Shown: positions 27,207 through 37,085, numbered from the stretch's first letter. The stretch: DNA of 54,642 bases from Candidatus Wildermuthbacteria bacterium RIFOXYD1_FULL_50_12 (GCA_001825035.1 MHUO01000008.1:1-54642), one strand, 5' to 3'. The notes: generated from the letters alone by a model not told the origin. Program-made: numbers and translations.

Positions 27207-28526
27207 TTATGGCTTATACTTACTCGACGTTTCCCCACTTTCTTCCTCCTCGTTGTCTTCTTCGAGTTCTCCAGCTTCAAGTGCTGGAATAGACTGCATT
27301 GAAGGACCAATAAGCCCCTGCAAATCACCATGCATCCCCGCAATCGCCGCAATAACTCTGCCCATATCTTTCTCACGTTTTGCCCAGCGAGTTATCGTCA
27401 GCCGTTTCTCCTTATCTAGATCTTGCTTCATACCATTGAATGTTTCAACTGCCGCTTGTACTCGTTGCGTGAACTCTGGGCCTGTCAGGTATCTGAATAG
27501 AACTTCCATCTTTTCGTCCTTGCTTTCTGCTGCTAGCTTGATTTGAGCCACTCGTATAAGTGAAGAACGAAGCAAATTCGCAACTCCAAATACAAAAGCT
27601 GGTTTGGTTATCCATACTCCATTTCGTGGTCCGAAACTGGAAATATCCTTTGGCAATGTCTCTGTTACAAATACTGCGAGATCTGCCTTCGCTTCTCTTT
27701 GGTCGTCTTTGAGCTTTGTAATCCACTCCTCGTTCCAATTTTTAGTTCTCTTTGATTCCCATAGAATCGCACCGCAAGCACTTCCCCTTGGCGTATAAAC
27801 TCCCTGTAAAACGTCAGCGCCCCCTACTCCCTTTGCAACTGGCTGAATGTTATCTGAGGGGAAACTATCTTTGAGCAACTCTTCTAAGTCAAGCTCTTGT
27901 GCTTCGCCCTGTAGTTGTTGCGAACCCTGCTCAGCCTTTCTCTTGAGATCCTCAATTTGTTTCCGCATGCCAACCATCTGTATCTCCTTTTCCTTGTCCG
28001 TGAGCCGGTGTTCTTCCAAGACCTTCTCCGTAGCTATTTCTTCTATCTTTTTCCGCTCTGTATCAACCCGGCGAACAACTTCTACCTCAAGGTCCTTTTT
28101 CGCTTCTTCAAGCTTATGCGTTCGTTGCAGTAGCTCAAGTTCTTTTTTTCGATTCTCTTCAATCTTTCGATCTTTCTCTTTTATCTGGTTCTCTGCATCC
28201 AAGAGCTTAACGGCGAGGTCTTCTTCTGCCTTCTTCTTTGCGGTAAGTTCCATCTTTGGCCTCTCCTGTTTCAATTGTTCCTGAACCTGTTGGTCGATAC
28301 TCTGCTGTGTTTCAAGGAGCTTTGCCTCTTGCTCCTTTAGTTTTTTAGCTTGTGCAAGTATATTCTTCTCGCGCTCGGCATATCTCTTTTCAGACTCCTT
28401 TTCTATCTGTTCTGCCAAGCTATGTTTGATAGCTTCAGAAACAGGAAAAAATTCCCCGCATTTGGGGCATACCACTTGGTCCAGACTATTTTGGGATTCC
28501 TGTTCTGGCATATAGAATTTAGACAT
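27207..28526 (-). CDS. DUF2130 family protein (coiled coil plus nuclease-like domain)
   Basis: VCPKCGEFFPVSEAI, long coiled coil, GSACGAILWESKRTKNWNEEWITKLKDDQREAKADLAVFVTE. Confidence 0.88.
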   Translation of the reverse strand: MSKFYMPEQESQNSLDQVVCPKCGEFFPVSEAIKHSLAEQIEKESEKRYAEREKNILAQAKKLKEQEAKLLETQQSIDQQVQEQLKQERPKMELTAKKKAEEDLAVKLLDAENQIKEKDRKIEENRKKELELLQRTHKLEEAKKDLEVEVVRRVDTERKKIEEIATEKVLEEHRLTDKEKEIQMVGMRKQIEDLKRKAEQGSQQLQGEAQELDLEELLKDSFPSDNIQPVAKGVGGADVLQGVYTPRGSACGAILWESKRTKNWNEEWITKLKDDQREAKADLAVFVTETLPKDISSFGPRNGVWITKPAFVFGVANLLRSSLIRVAQIKLAAESKDEKMEVLFRYLTGPEFTQRVQAAVETFNGMKQDLDKEKRLTITRWAKREKDMGRVIAAIAGMHGDLQGLIGPSMQSIPALEAGELEEDNEEEESGETSSKYKP

Positions 28527-28635
28527 AACGATATAAATTTCCAGTTTCTCCAGGTGCCACAAAGGGATGTGGAAAACTTCGCTTGCGTTAGGTTTTCATT
28601 AGGTAGTATAATTGAAGCAAGAAAAAGAGTCAAGT

Positions 28636-29244
28636 ATGCCGACCCAAAAACCGACAAAGAAGCAACGCGAAGTCCTGGATTTCATTAAGCGTTTCCAGAA
28701 GAAACACCACTACTCTCCTTCTCTCAAGGAAATTGCAAAACATTTTGGCGTTTCCGCTCCAACCATCCATCAGCATGTCCAAGCATTAAGAAAGAAAGGT
28801 TACGTCAGTGCCGCCAAAGGAGAAAAACGCTCAGTTGAAGCATACGAATTCGGACAGAGCGAAATAGCCACAATTCCTCTCATGGGACTAATCCCCGCAG
28901 GCGGCCCCATAGAGGCAATCAGCAACCCCGAACCCATCCAAGTGCCAAAAAGTATGCTCTCGCGCACAGGAAGACACTATGCTCTAGAGGTGAGAGGACG
29001 CAGTATGATTGAGGAAGGCATATCAGATGGAGATATTGTAATTATCCGCGACCAGCCCACCGTTGAGAACGGAGAGAGCGCAGTCGCCTATCTGCCAGAG
29101 AAAAACGAAGTAACCCTAAAGAAAATATACCACGAAGGCGACCGAATTCGGCTCCAGCCGGCTAACAAAGAAATGCAATCTTTCTACGAAAAAAAAGTTG
29201 ATATACAAGGAAAAGTGCTAGGGGTAATTAGAAAGGTAAAGTAA
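28636..29244 (+). CDS. lexA: LexA-like repressor
   Basis: KKQREVLDFIKRFQKKHHYSPSLKEIAKHFGVSAPTIHQHV, cleavage site IPAGGP, catalytic GRSMIEEGI and VTLKKIY. Confidence 0.93.
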   Translation: MPTQKPTKKQREVLDFIKRFQKKHHYSPSLKEIAKHFGVSAPTIHQHVQALRKKGYVSAAKGEKRSVEAYEFGQSEIATIPLMGLIPAGGPIEAISNPEPIQVPKSMLSRTGRHYALEVRGRSMIEEGISDGDIVIIRDQPTVENGESAVAYLPEKNEVTLKKIYHEGDRIRLQPANKEMQSFYEKKVDIQGKVLGVIRKVK

Positions 29245-29278
29245 TTTATATTATTATGTATAGTAGCAAAACAATACT

Positions 29279-30160
29279 ATGACACAAGAAATCAATTCAC
29301 CATTTCGATACGCCGGAGGGAAATTTTATGCCCGAAAACTTATCGCTGAGTATATTCCCGAACACGATTTTTATATAGAACCATTTGCTGGTGGGGCCTC
29401 TATTTTCTTTGCAAAGAGTAAAGTGGACAAAAACTTACTTAATGATATTGATGAAGACTTGATAAATTGTTTAATGACAATCCGGGATCACTCAGACGTG
29501 TTGATTGAGAGATTAAAAGGTGAACAAGCAACGAAAGAAAGACACGCGTATTACAAAAATGAATATAGGCCGAGAACCAAACTAGATCGCGCTGTGCGTT
29601 GGTTTTATGTAAACCGTACTTCCTACTCAGGAATTATGAAAACACAAAATTGTTATTGGGGTTATGGTGAAAAATACAGTATGAGGCCAGAAAATTGGCC
29701 AAGGAATATTTTACGAACGTCGGCAAAATTGCAAGAAGTAGAACTTACTTCTTGCGACTTTGAAAAAGTTATAGAAGAAGCTCCCGATAATTCTTTTCTG
29801 TTTATCGACCCACCATATTTCAATGCTGATCAAGAGAAATTCTACGTGCATTCGTTTGAAAAAGAGGATCACTTTCGCTTAAGCAGGACTCTTAAAAAAC
29901 ATAGCGGACGGTTGAAATTTTTGCTCACCTATGATGATAGTCCTGAGGTGCACGAATTGTATAATTGGGTACATGCAATTTATGAAAAAACTTGGAATTA
30001 TACAATTAATCGTACAGATGACCAGAAAAACGGAACAAACATAAAGGGAGCCCGGTACAAAGGGCACGAATTATTTATCGTAAATTACGATCCCTTCAAA
30101 CAAAGAAACTTATTCGACAGTACCTTAGATACCCAAAAAATCCTTGAAAAAGTTCTCTGA
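29279..30160 (+). CDS. DNA adenine methyltransferase (Dam/DpnM-like)
   Basis: SPFRYAGGKFYARKLIAEYIPEHDFYIEPFAGGASIFF, FLFIDPPYFNADQE. Confidence 0.93.
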   Translation: MTQEINSPFRYAGGKFYARKLIAEYIPEHDFYIEPFAGGASIFFAKSKVDKNLLNDIDEDLINCLMTIRDHSDVLIERLKGEQATKERHAYYKNEYRPRTKLDRAVRWFYVNRTSYSGIMKTQNCYWGYGEKYSMRPENWPRNILRTSAKLQEVELTSCDFEKVIEEAPDNSFLFIDPPYFNADQEKFYVHSFEKEDHFRLSRTLKKHSGRLKFLLTYDDSPEVHELYNWVHAIYEKTWNYTINRTDDQKNGTNIKGARYKGHELFIVNYDPFKQRNLFDSTLDTQKILEKVL

Positions 30161-30928
30161 ATTCTCAGCGGCCACCCACGGTGCTTCTGGCAATCTCTTA
30201 CCCTGCTTAAATCTTATAATGGGGTAATTTGGAATAAAGCCGCACGTCGTTTTTGCCTTACACTTCTTTCTTGTACATTGAACACCATTTTTACCTTTTA
30301 TAGAAAGTGCATTGGCGGGAGCAATATACATTCTGTTAAAAGCAAAATCTTTAAGATTATTCTCGGTCTTCGCCCTGCGCAAAGTTTCCAAGAAAGCGAT
30401 CCCTTCCTGTGAGGGCGCCCAGTCAAAAAACCCACTGCTATTTGTCTCGTAAAATGCGTTGCCAATTGAGGTAACAACGAAGTCAAAATCTTCTGGACGG
30501 TATTGATCGTTATGTACTGTAAGCTGTTTTTCGCTGACTCCGAATTTTGGTGCTAGGTGTCTTACCATGCTCTCTCCCAGTGTTCTACTTCGCATACACT
30601 TTACCCTAATTATACTGTCTCCCGTTTGGAGTAACCTAAACCCTCCTTTCGCCGCAAGCTTGCATTCAAGACGAGCTTCCTTCTGAGTTTCTTTGTGGCG
30701 CACAATAACATCGATATCATGAAGCCCTTGCTGTGCATTCATCGGAATTTTCTCAACCTCCCAAGTTTGTGCTGATAGTATATCTTCAAGAGCTAACTTC
30801 ATATTGAACTCAAAAGCCTTTCCGCGAATCATCGGGACCACCTTCGGCTCATACAGGGTATCTGATAAGTATTCGAGGGGAATATTGTATCTATAGCAGT
30901 ACTCTTTTATTTTATCTTGCCAGTTCAT
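30125..30928 (-). CDS. Putative type II restriction endonuclease partner
   Basis: Convergent with and overlapping the methylase; PD-(D/E)XK-like GLHDIDVIVRHKETQKEARLECKLA; C-terminal Cys motif CTRKKCKAKTTC. Confidence 0.7.
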   Translation of the reverse strand: MNWQDKIKEYCYRYNIPLEYLSDTLYEPKVVPMIRGKAFEFNMKLALEDILSAQTWEVEKIPMNAQQGLHDIDVIVRHKETQKEARLECKLAAKGGFRLLQTGDSIIRVKCMRSRTLGESMVRHLAPKFGVSEKQLTVHNDQYRPEDFDFVVTSIGNAFYETNSSGFFDWAPSQEGIAFLETLRRAKTENNLKDFAFNRMYIAPANALSIKGKNGVQCTRKKCKAKTTCGFIPNYPIIRFKQGKRLPEAPWVAAENSENFFKDFLGI

Positions 30929-30970
30929 GAATTCACCCTACCGAAAAACTAGCGCAAAAGCAACGGGATA

Positions 30971-31011
30971 AAGACGAAACGAAAAATGGGAAAGCCGGCT
31001 TTCCCATTTTT
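30971..31011. repeat. Right copy of 41-bp direct repeat (terminator hairpin)
   Basis: aagacgaaacgaaaaatgggaaagccggctttcccattttt. Confidence 0.9.
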
Positions 31012-31034
31012 CGTTTGATGGATTTTGCGCAGGA

Positions 31035-32567
31035 TTATCTCGCGTACTCCACAAAACGATTCTCACGCACCAAGGTTACTTTAATCTCGCCTGGATAATG
31101 GAGTTCTTCTTCAATTCTATTGGCAATGTCCCTCGCGAGCTGGTGGGAGCCCTTGTCGTCAATCTTTTCCGGATGCACGAACACGCGAATTTCCCGTCCC
31201 GCCTGAATGGCGTACGCCTTTTCCACGCCCTCAAAGGACGAGGCGAGGGACTCCAGCTCCCCGATGCGCTTTAAGTAATTCTCCAGCGTGTCCTTTCTCG
31301 CGCCGGGCCGGGAAGCCGAGATTGCGTCCGCCGTCTGCACCAGCACCGCTTCAACGGACTCGTAGGGATAATCTCCGTGGTGCGACTTCATGGCTGAAAT
31401 CACCTCTTTTTCCACTCCGAACTTCTCTAAGATGTGCATGCCGATTTCCACGTGCGAACCCTCCACCTGATGGTCAAGCGCTTTCCCGATATCGTGGAAC
31501 AACCCTGCCTTCTTTGCCACAGCGAGGTCAGCTCCAATTTCAGCCGCAAGCGCCGAAGCCAAATACGCCACTTCTATGGAATGCAAAAGCACATTCTGCC
31601 CGTAACTCGTGCGAAACTTCATCCTCCCCAAAAGCTGGATGAGCTTAGGATCCAACCCCACAATTCCGAGATCGTACGTGGCCGCCTCCCCGGCCTCCTT
31701 CATTTGCCCTTCTATTTCCGCCTGGACCTTGGCAACCTCCTCTTCAACCCGCGCGGGGTGGATTCTTCCATCTTTAATCAAGCGCTCCAGCGCCACTTTG
31801 GCAATATGCCGGCGGAGCGGGTCAAACCCGGAGATCACCACGGCTTCGGGCGTCTCGTCCACCACAATCTCCACACCGGCCAAGCGCTCCAAAGAACGGA
31901 TATTCCTTCCTTCTTTTCCGATGATTTTCCCCTTAAGGTCCTCGGACGGCAAAACCACTGTGGTCGTGGTAATCTCCTGGGCTTGGGAAACCGCCGTCTT
32001 TTGAACCGCGTACGCCACTATCTCTTTTGCCCTTCTGTCAAAACGCTCCTGTCCCTCTGCTTCCAGCTTGCGAATTCTCCCCCTCAAATCCTGCTCGTAT
32101 TCCTTCTCCGCGCGCGAAAACAGCTCCTCTCGCGCCTCCTGGCGGGAAAGCTGAGCTACTTCCTCCAGTTTTTTAGAAACCTCTTCTTGCGCCTTCTCCA
32201 GATTTTTTCCGATTGCCTGGAGCCGTTCCGCTTTACCCCTCAGGTCTTCTTCCCTTGCTTCAAAATCAGAAATTCTCGCTGCCAGTGTTTCTTCGCGCCG
32301 CAAGAGGAGCTGTTCGGTTTTGAGAAGGGCTTGTCTCTGCCGCTCTTGCTCTGCTTTTGCAGACGAGACAATCTCTTGTGCCTGGACCTTGGCCGAAGAA
32401 ATAATTTCTTCCCGCTGGCCTTCCGCTTCCTTAACTTTCTTTTGAAGTTTCTGCTCTAAAGTCCCCGCCTGTCTTCTGGCTATGGACTGCCGAGCAAAGT
32501 ATCCGAGGATAGATCCTATGGCAAGCGAAAGCACCCCTGCCATAAGCAAGATCAATTGTTCTGTCAT
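31035..32567 (-). CDS. rny: Ribonuclease Y
   Basis: N-terminal TM, coiled coil, VVLPSEDLKGKIIGKEGRNIRSLERLAGVEIVVDETPEAVVISGFDP KH, HD domain AGLFHDIGKALDH. Confidence 0.96.
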   Translation of the reverse strand: MTEQLILLMAGVLSLAIGSILGYFARQSIARRQAGTLEQKLQKKVKEAEGQREEIISSAKVQAQEIVSSAKAEQERQRQALLKTEQLLLRREETLAARISDFEAREEDLRGKAERLQAIGKNLEKAQEEVSKKLEEVAQLSRQEAREELFSRAEKEYEQDLRGRIRKLEAEGQERFDRRAKEIVAYAVQKTAVSQAQEITTTTVVLPSEDLKGKIIGKEGRNIRSLERLAGVEIVVDETPEAVVISGFDPLRRHIAKVALERLIKDGRIHPARVEEEVAKVQAEIEGQMKEAGEAATYDLGIVGLDPKLIQLLGRMKFRTSYGQNVLLHSIEVAYLASALAAEIGADLAVAKKAGLFHDIGKALDHQVEGSHVEIGMHILEKFGVEKEVISAMKSHHGDYPYESVEAVLVQTADAISASRPGARKDTLENYLKRIGELESLASSFEGVEKAYAIQAGREIRVFVHPEKIDDKGSHQLARDIANRIEEELHYPGEIKVTLVRENRFVEYAR

Positions 32568-32679
32568 ATATTCGGTTGATCGATTGGATCTCCATAAAAC
32601 TTACTGGATTAAATCCAAAAGTCAAGGTAAATTTCTCTACCTCGGAATATACCAAACCTTCGCTTTCTTGTCAAAAATT

Positions 32680-33261
32680 CTATTTCTCCGCGATGACTTT
32701 GTCTATGAGGCCGTATTCCTTGGCCTCCGAAGCCGTGAGGTAAAAGTCGCGGTCCGTGTCTTTTTCCACTTTCTCAAACGGCTGCCCCGTATGCCTTGAG
32801 AGAATCTGGTTGAGCTTTTCTTTAATCTTCACAATTTGCTTTGCGGTAATTTCAATCTCCACCGCCTGCCCGGTAGCCCCTCCCATGGGCTGGTGGAGCA
32901 TAATCTGGGAATTGGGCAGGGCGAAGCGCTTCCCTTTGGCTCCTCCGGCCAAAAGCACCGCTCCCATGGATGCCGCCATGCCAACGCACACCGTGGAAAT
33001 GAGACATTTCACGTACTGCATGGTGTCGTAAATGGCGAGCCCGGCGGTAACCACGCCTCCGGGAGTATTGATGTAAAGCTGTATGTCTTTCTTTGGATCT
33101 CTGGATTCCAAAAACAAAAGCTGGGCAATGACTGAGTTTGCCACAATGTCGTTGATGGGCGCTCCCAAAAAGATGATGCGCTCTTTGAGCAAGCGCGAAT
33201 AAATGTCGTATGCCCTCTCTCCGTATTGACTCTTTTCTATGACGGTAGGGATTAGATTCAT
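32680..33261 (-). CDS. clpP: ATP-dependent Clp protease proteolytic subunit
   Basis: [47 protein letters not shown]. Confidence 0.97.
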   Translation of the reverse strand: MNLIPTVIEKSQYGERAYDIYSRLLKERIIFLGAPINDIVANSVIAQLLFLESRDPKKDIQLYINTPGGVVTAGLAIYDTMQYVKCLISTVCVGMAASMGAVLLAGGAKGKRFALPNSQIMLHQPMGGATGQAVEIEITAKQIVKIKEKLNQILSRHTGQPFEKVEKDTDRDFYLTASEAKEYGLIDKVIAEK

Positions 33262-34328
33262 GATTTCACAAAGCTTTCTAAAAATTGCAGTGTTTTTTCA
33301 TGCCGGAGTACGCCTTCAGTATACTCTTTCAGCCGCTCAGGATCAAGGGCCTGCTTTGCCTGCCTCGCACCAAGGCGGGTCTGCTCCGCGCTCCCTGCCC
33401 GTCCGGCAGGCGGGGCCAAGTGCTGAAGAATTGCCTGCGCCTCCTGCTCTATTTCCTCTTGGGTGGGGCTGATTCGTTCTCGTTTGGCAACCTCCCGAAT
33501 CACCAAGAACCGCTTTATCCTTTGCTCTGCTTCCTGTGAGAATGAGTCCCGCAGCTCTTGTTCGGTCTTCCCCGCTTTTTGCTTATATTCCTCAAAGGAC
33601 ATGCGCAGCACCTGCCCAATTCCCTGCTTTACCTGGGAAAGCAGCACCTGTTTTTCCCGCTCCACGAGCACATCCGGCACCTCAAGCTTGGATTGCCGGG
33701 CAACCTGCTCCACGATCTCCTGGCGCAGGCGATCGCGCTCCTGCAATTCTTTTTCGTGCTGGAGACCCTCCTGAATGCTCGCTCTCAAGCTCGCCAAATC
33801 GGAGAAATTGCCCACGTTTTTTGCAAACTCGTTGGTTGCCGCGCTCGCCCCTCTGCTTTTTCTCAGCCATTCCAAAGCTTCGTCCACCTCCTTTTCCTGC
33901 ACGGAAACGGTCTTTTTTTGCGCGAAAAGCGCGATTTTTTTGTAGTCGGGCAATTCAACATCCGGCAGCACTGCCACTTGCACGCGGAATTCCAATCCGC
34001 CAGCTGGCGGACCGAATGCAAGCTTTGTTACCCGCACTTCCGGTTCCCCGATTGCGTCAAGACGTTCCTGCTCCACAATGCGCAGGTAGGCCTCGGAAAT
34101 AGCAAGCCGCGCGGCCTCGCTAAGCACTGCGGCTTCTCCCAGATGCTTTTCTGCGACTTCGGCAGGAACGTGCCCCGGGCGAAATCCCTCAAGACGCACA
34201 TCCTTTGCCAAGGCCGCAACCGCCGCCGATCTTTTGTTCTCAAGGTCTTGGGCGGGAAGCTGCACCTCAAGGGCAATCTGGGATTTTGGGAGTTTCTTTA
34301 TGGAGTGCTTCATTTCATGCGGATTCAT
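33258..34328 (-). CDS. tig: Trigger factor
   Basis: [41 protein letters not shown]; 4-bp overlap with nusA and clpP. Confidence 0.88.
   Translation of the reverse strand: MNPHEMKHSIKKLPKSQIALEVQLPAQDLENKRSAAVAALAKDVRLEGFRPGHVPAEVAEKHLGEAAVLSEAARLAISEAYLRIVEQERLDAIGEPEVRVTKLAFGPPAGGLEFRVQVAVLPDVELPDYKKIALFAQKKTVSVQEKEVDEALEWLRKSRGASAATNEFAKNVGNFSDLASLRASIQEGLQHEKELQERDRLRQEIVEQVARQSKLEVPDVLVEREKQVLLSQVKQGIGQVLRMSFEEYKQKAGKTEQELRDSFSQEAEQRIKRFLVIREVAKRERISPTQEEIEQEAQAILQHLAPPAGRAGSAEQTRLGARQAKQALDPERLKEYTEGVLRHEKTLQFLESFVKS
33394..33410. repeat. Palindromic element cctgcc-cgtcc-ggcagg in tig
   Basis: Same stem as CCTGCC/GGCAGG family; encodes ..APPAGRAG.. Confidence 0.65.
33996..34011. repeat. 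Palindromic element TCCGCCAGCTGGCGGA in tig
   Basis: Perfect 16-bp palindrome; encodes GPPAGG. Confidence 0.85.
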
Positions 34329-35494
34329 GCCTCCTCGGGCGAACTTTGCGCAAGCACTTCTTCCCCTTCGGGAGCTCGCACGTCAATCTTCCAGCCCGTG
34401 AGCTTGGCGGCCAAACGCACATTCTGGCCGTCTCTCCCGATCGCGAGAGAAAGCTGATCTTCTGCAACAATCGCCACTGCCTTGTTTTTCTCTTCAATCT
34501 CCACTTGCAGCACTCTTGCGGGCGAAAGAGCGTGCGCAATGTATGCGGCAGGATCCTCTGCCCACTGCACAATGTCTATTTTTTCTCCTCCCAATTCATT
34601 AATAACCGCAGAGACCCGCGTGCCCCGCTGCCCCACCATGGAACCGACCGGATCCACTCCTTCTTCCGTGGAAACCACTGCAACCTTACTGCGCGATCCG
34701 GCTTCCCTCGTAATTCCCTTGATTTCCACGGCGCCGGTTCCAATTTCCGGAACCTCCAGCTCAAAGAGCTTTGAGATGAACTTTGGATACGCCCGGGAAA
34801 GATAAATAAGGGGGCCGCGCGGGGAATCCTCCACCCGCAGAAGGAAAAACCTCAAGCGCTGACCAATGCGGTAGAATTCACCCGGCACCTGCTCTTCTGC
34901 GGGAAGCATGCCCAAGGTCTTTCCCAAATCCACAAATACTGCCCGTCCTTCCACGCGCTGAACCACGCCGGAAACCAGCTCTCCTTCTTTTGCTTTAAAC
35001 TCGCTCAGCACCGACTCGCGCTCCGCTTCCCTGATTTTCTGCAAGATAACTTGTTTTGCCGTTTGCGCCGCTATCCTGCCGTAATCGGTTTTTGTCTCAA
35101 GTTTAAGTTTGATCTCGTCGCCCGGCTTTGCGTCCTTTTGTATCTTTTTGGCTTCCCCGACCATGATGTGCCGCTCCTCGTTAAACCGCAGCTTTTTCTC
35201 TTCGCCCGCAACCTCCTCCTCTCCGCCCAAGGGCGCGCCAGCTTCCTTCATTGCCTCCAGCTCTTCCTCTGAATAGAGCATGCTCTCGTCCACCACGAGC
35301 TTGGTTTGCCAAAACTCAACATTCCCTGTTTTGATATCAAGGGATGCGTGAATGTTCTGTCCTCTCTTCCCAAACTCTTTTTTGTAGGCGGCGGCCAAGG
35401 CCTGTTCCACGCTTTCCAAAACCTTTTCCTTGGGTAGTCCTTTTTCGTCCGCGATGCTGTCAAGCAGCAAGCCGAAATTTTTAAAATCAATCAT
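34325..35494 (-). CDS. nusA: Transcription termination/antitermination factor NusA
   Basis: KVLESVEQALAAAYKKEFGKRGQNI, S1 and KH segments, VDPVGSMVGQRGTRVSAVINELGGEKIDIVQW. Confidence 0.93.
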   Translation of the reverse strand: MIDFKNFGLLLDSIADEKGLPKEKVLESVEQALAAAYKKEFGKRGQNIHASLDIKTGNVEFWQTKLVVDESMLYSEEELEAMKEAGAPLGGEEEVAGEEKKLRFNEERHIMVGEAKKIQKDAKPGDEIKLKLETKTDYGRIAAQTAKQVILQKIREAERESVLSEFKAKEGELVSGVVQRVEGRAVFVDLGKTLGMLPAEEQVPGEFYRIGQRLRFFLLRVEDSPRGPLIYLSRAYPKFISKLFELEVPEIGTGAVEIKGITREAGSRSKVAVVSTEEGVDPVGSMVGQRGTRVSAVINELGGEKIDIVQWAEDPAAYIAHALSPARVLQVEIEEKNKAVAIVAEDQLSLAIGRDGQNVRLAAKLTGWKIDVRAPEGEEVLAQSSPEEA

Positions 35495-35564
35495 ATTTAT
35501 AAAATAATGCCCGCTCCGCGGACATTTCATTCATATTTGACCCTATCATGCGCCTCTCAAAATG

Positions 35565-36473
35565 TCAAGTGGTTATCTCCCACAATCGTCCCTTGCCGAT
35601 TGTTTCCGCTTTTCGGGTCTGCAGATTGATGAAGACGGCCGTATGCTCGTCTATGCCCCAAAGCTTTTCGCCCTCGGGAAGCATTTGGATCAGCTTTTCA
35701 AATCGTTCTTTGCCCATCCATGCACGGGAGGTATCATGTTTCTCTCCGCCCTCATTGTTATTGAAATGGGGGATTACCGTAAGTTCCCGAAAAACCTCTG
35801 CATAAAAATCCAAGCCGTCTGCCCAGTATACATCAAAACCCGCTTTGTAAATTTCGTACACCGGCAAGCAAAAACGGGAAAACGCCATGGTGGCAGCGGA
35901 AGCCAAACCGAGCGAGGCACCTGCTTTCACGCGCTCTCGTATTTTCGCCAACAGCGCAGAACCCCGCAGATTGCGCACCGCATACGTCGGACTGCCCGGT
36001 CCCGCGAAAATATAGTCGGCCGCATCGAGCGGCTGCAGAAGTAGTGGGTTGTTAGCCTGTTCTAAGGTATTGGCGTACACGATCTGGACGTGAGGATGGT
36101 AGTTTTTAAGATGCTCCTTGAAAAAATCCGCCATTCCCTCGCACACCGCCCTTACATTCGGCTGAAATCCGGCGGGCGTTGAGAAAATAACAACAGAGGG
36201 TTCCTCTTTGCCGATTCCCTTGAGCACGCGATCGTGCACTTTCTGCGCGGAGGGTGCAATCTCGCCGGATCCGAAAAGAACCATGTATGGTACTGCCAGC
36301 GCTTTTTGCCTGGCTTTTTCCATCGCTTCGGTCTCTTTCCCCGTATCTTTCACTTCATATCCCAACGCCTCAATTCGCCTCCGAATCGCGTCGCCTTCCT
36401 CGTAACTTCCGTGCGCGCGCAATTTATCGCGTTCTTCAACGAGTTTTTGAACTTGTCTGGGAATAGCTCCCAT
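35565..36473 (-). CDS. CysRS C-terminal-like helix fused to peptidase S51/cyanophycinase-like domain
   Basis: N-term RQVQKLVEERDKLRAHGSYEEGDAIRRRIEALGYEVKDT; then FGSGEIAPSAQKVHDRVL.., GPGSPTYAVRNL, LASAATMAF. Confidence 0.65.
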   Translation of the reverse strand: MGAIPRQVQKLVEERDKLRAHGSYEEGDAIRRRIEALGYEVKDTGKETEAMEKARQKALAVPYMVLFGSGEIAPSAQKVHDRVLKGIGKEEPSVVIFSTPAGFQPNVRAVCEGMADFFKEHLKNYHPHVQIVYANTLEQANNPLLLQPLDAADYIFAGPGSPTYAVRNLRGSALLAKIRERVKAGASLGLASAATMAFSRFCLPVYEIYKAGFDVYWADGLDFYAEVFRELTVIPHFNNNEGGEKHDTSRAWMGKERFEKLIQMLPEGEKLWGIDEHTAVFINLQTRKAETIGKGRLWEITT

Positions 36474-36478
36474 ACGTG

Positions 36479-36551
36479 TGGACCGTGGGGGATTCGAACC
36501 CCCGACCTCATCAATGCGAATGATGCGCTCTACCAACTGAGCTAACGGCCC
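36479..36551 (-). tRNA. tRNA-Ala(CGC)
   Basis: Acceptor gggccgt/acggtcc with G3:U70; anticodon loop ttCGCat. Confidence 0.88.
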
Positions 36552-36572
36552 GCGGTCACGCGGTTCCTCCCG

Positions 36573-36971
36573 TCAATTTTGTTCTGTTGTATGTCCGTCG
36601 AAATGCTCCTCGCTTGCCATTGCTTCTTCTTTGGTGGTACGGACAATACCATCTTTGTGCTCGGGCGGGGAATAAATCGTGTACAATTTCATTTCAGTAT
36701 TGCCGGTATTGATAATGTTGTGTTGGGTTCCTTGCGGGATTACCACTGCAAATTCAGCCGCAATGTCGTGCTCAACACCGTCAAACACAGCTTTTCCCGT
36801 GCCTTGCTCAACGCGAATGAACTGATCCAGATCGTGTACTTCCATACCAATATCCTCTCCGGGCTTCAAGCTCATCACCACCAATTGACTGCTTCTGCCA
36901 GTGTACAGCACTTTTCTGAAATTAGAATTTTCTTTTGTTTCTTTCTCGATATTTACGACGTATCCTTTCAT
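36573..36971 (-). CDS. Cupin-domain protein
   Basis: SLKPGEDIGMEVHDLDQFIRVEQGTGKAVFDG..VVIPQGTQHNIINTGN. Confidence 0.88.
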   Translation of the reverse strand: MKGYVVNIEKETKENSNFRKVLYTGRSSQLVVMSLKPGEDIGMEVHDLDQFIRVEQGTGKAVFDGVEHDIAAEFAVVIPQGTQHNIINTGNTEMKLYTIYSPPEHKDGIVRTTKEEAMASEEHFDGHTTEQN

Positions 36972-37003
36972 ATTTTTTATTATTTGTTTAAGCCCTTAAT
37001 TCG

Positions 37004-37075
37004 TCGGGGATGTGGGAGTTGAACCCACCATCTCATGGACCCGAACCATGCGTGTTGCCGCTACACTAATCCCCG
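37004..37075 (-). tRNA. tRNA-Pro(CGG)
   Basis: C1:G72 acceptor cggggat/atccccg; anticodon loop ttCGGgt. Confidence 0.9.
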
Positions 37076-37085
37076 CCTCAAATCT

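Noticed and set aside
31434-32459. 341-aa plus ORF opposite rny
   Set aside because: Antisense shadow of RNase Y; composition not protein-like.
36474-36536. N-terminal extension of ORF 35565..36536(-)
   Set aside because: It is the translated tRNA-Ala(CGC) (…GGSNPPRSTR); start moved to 36473.
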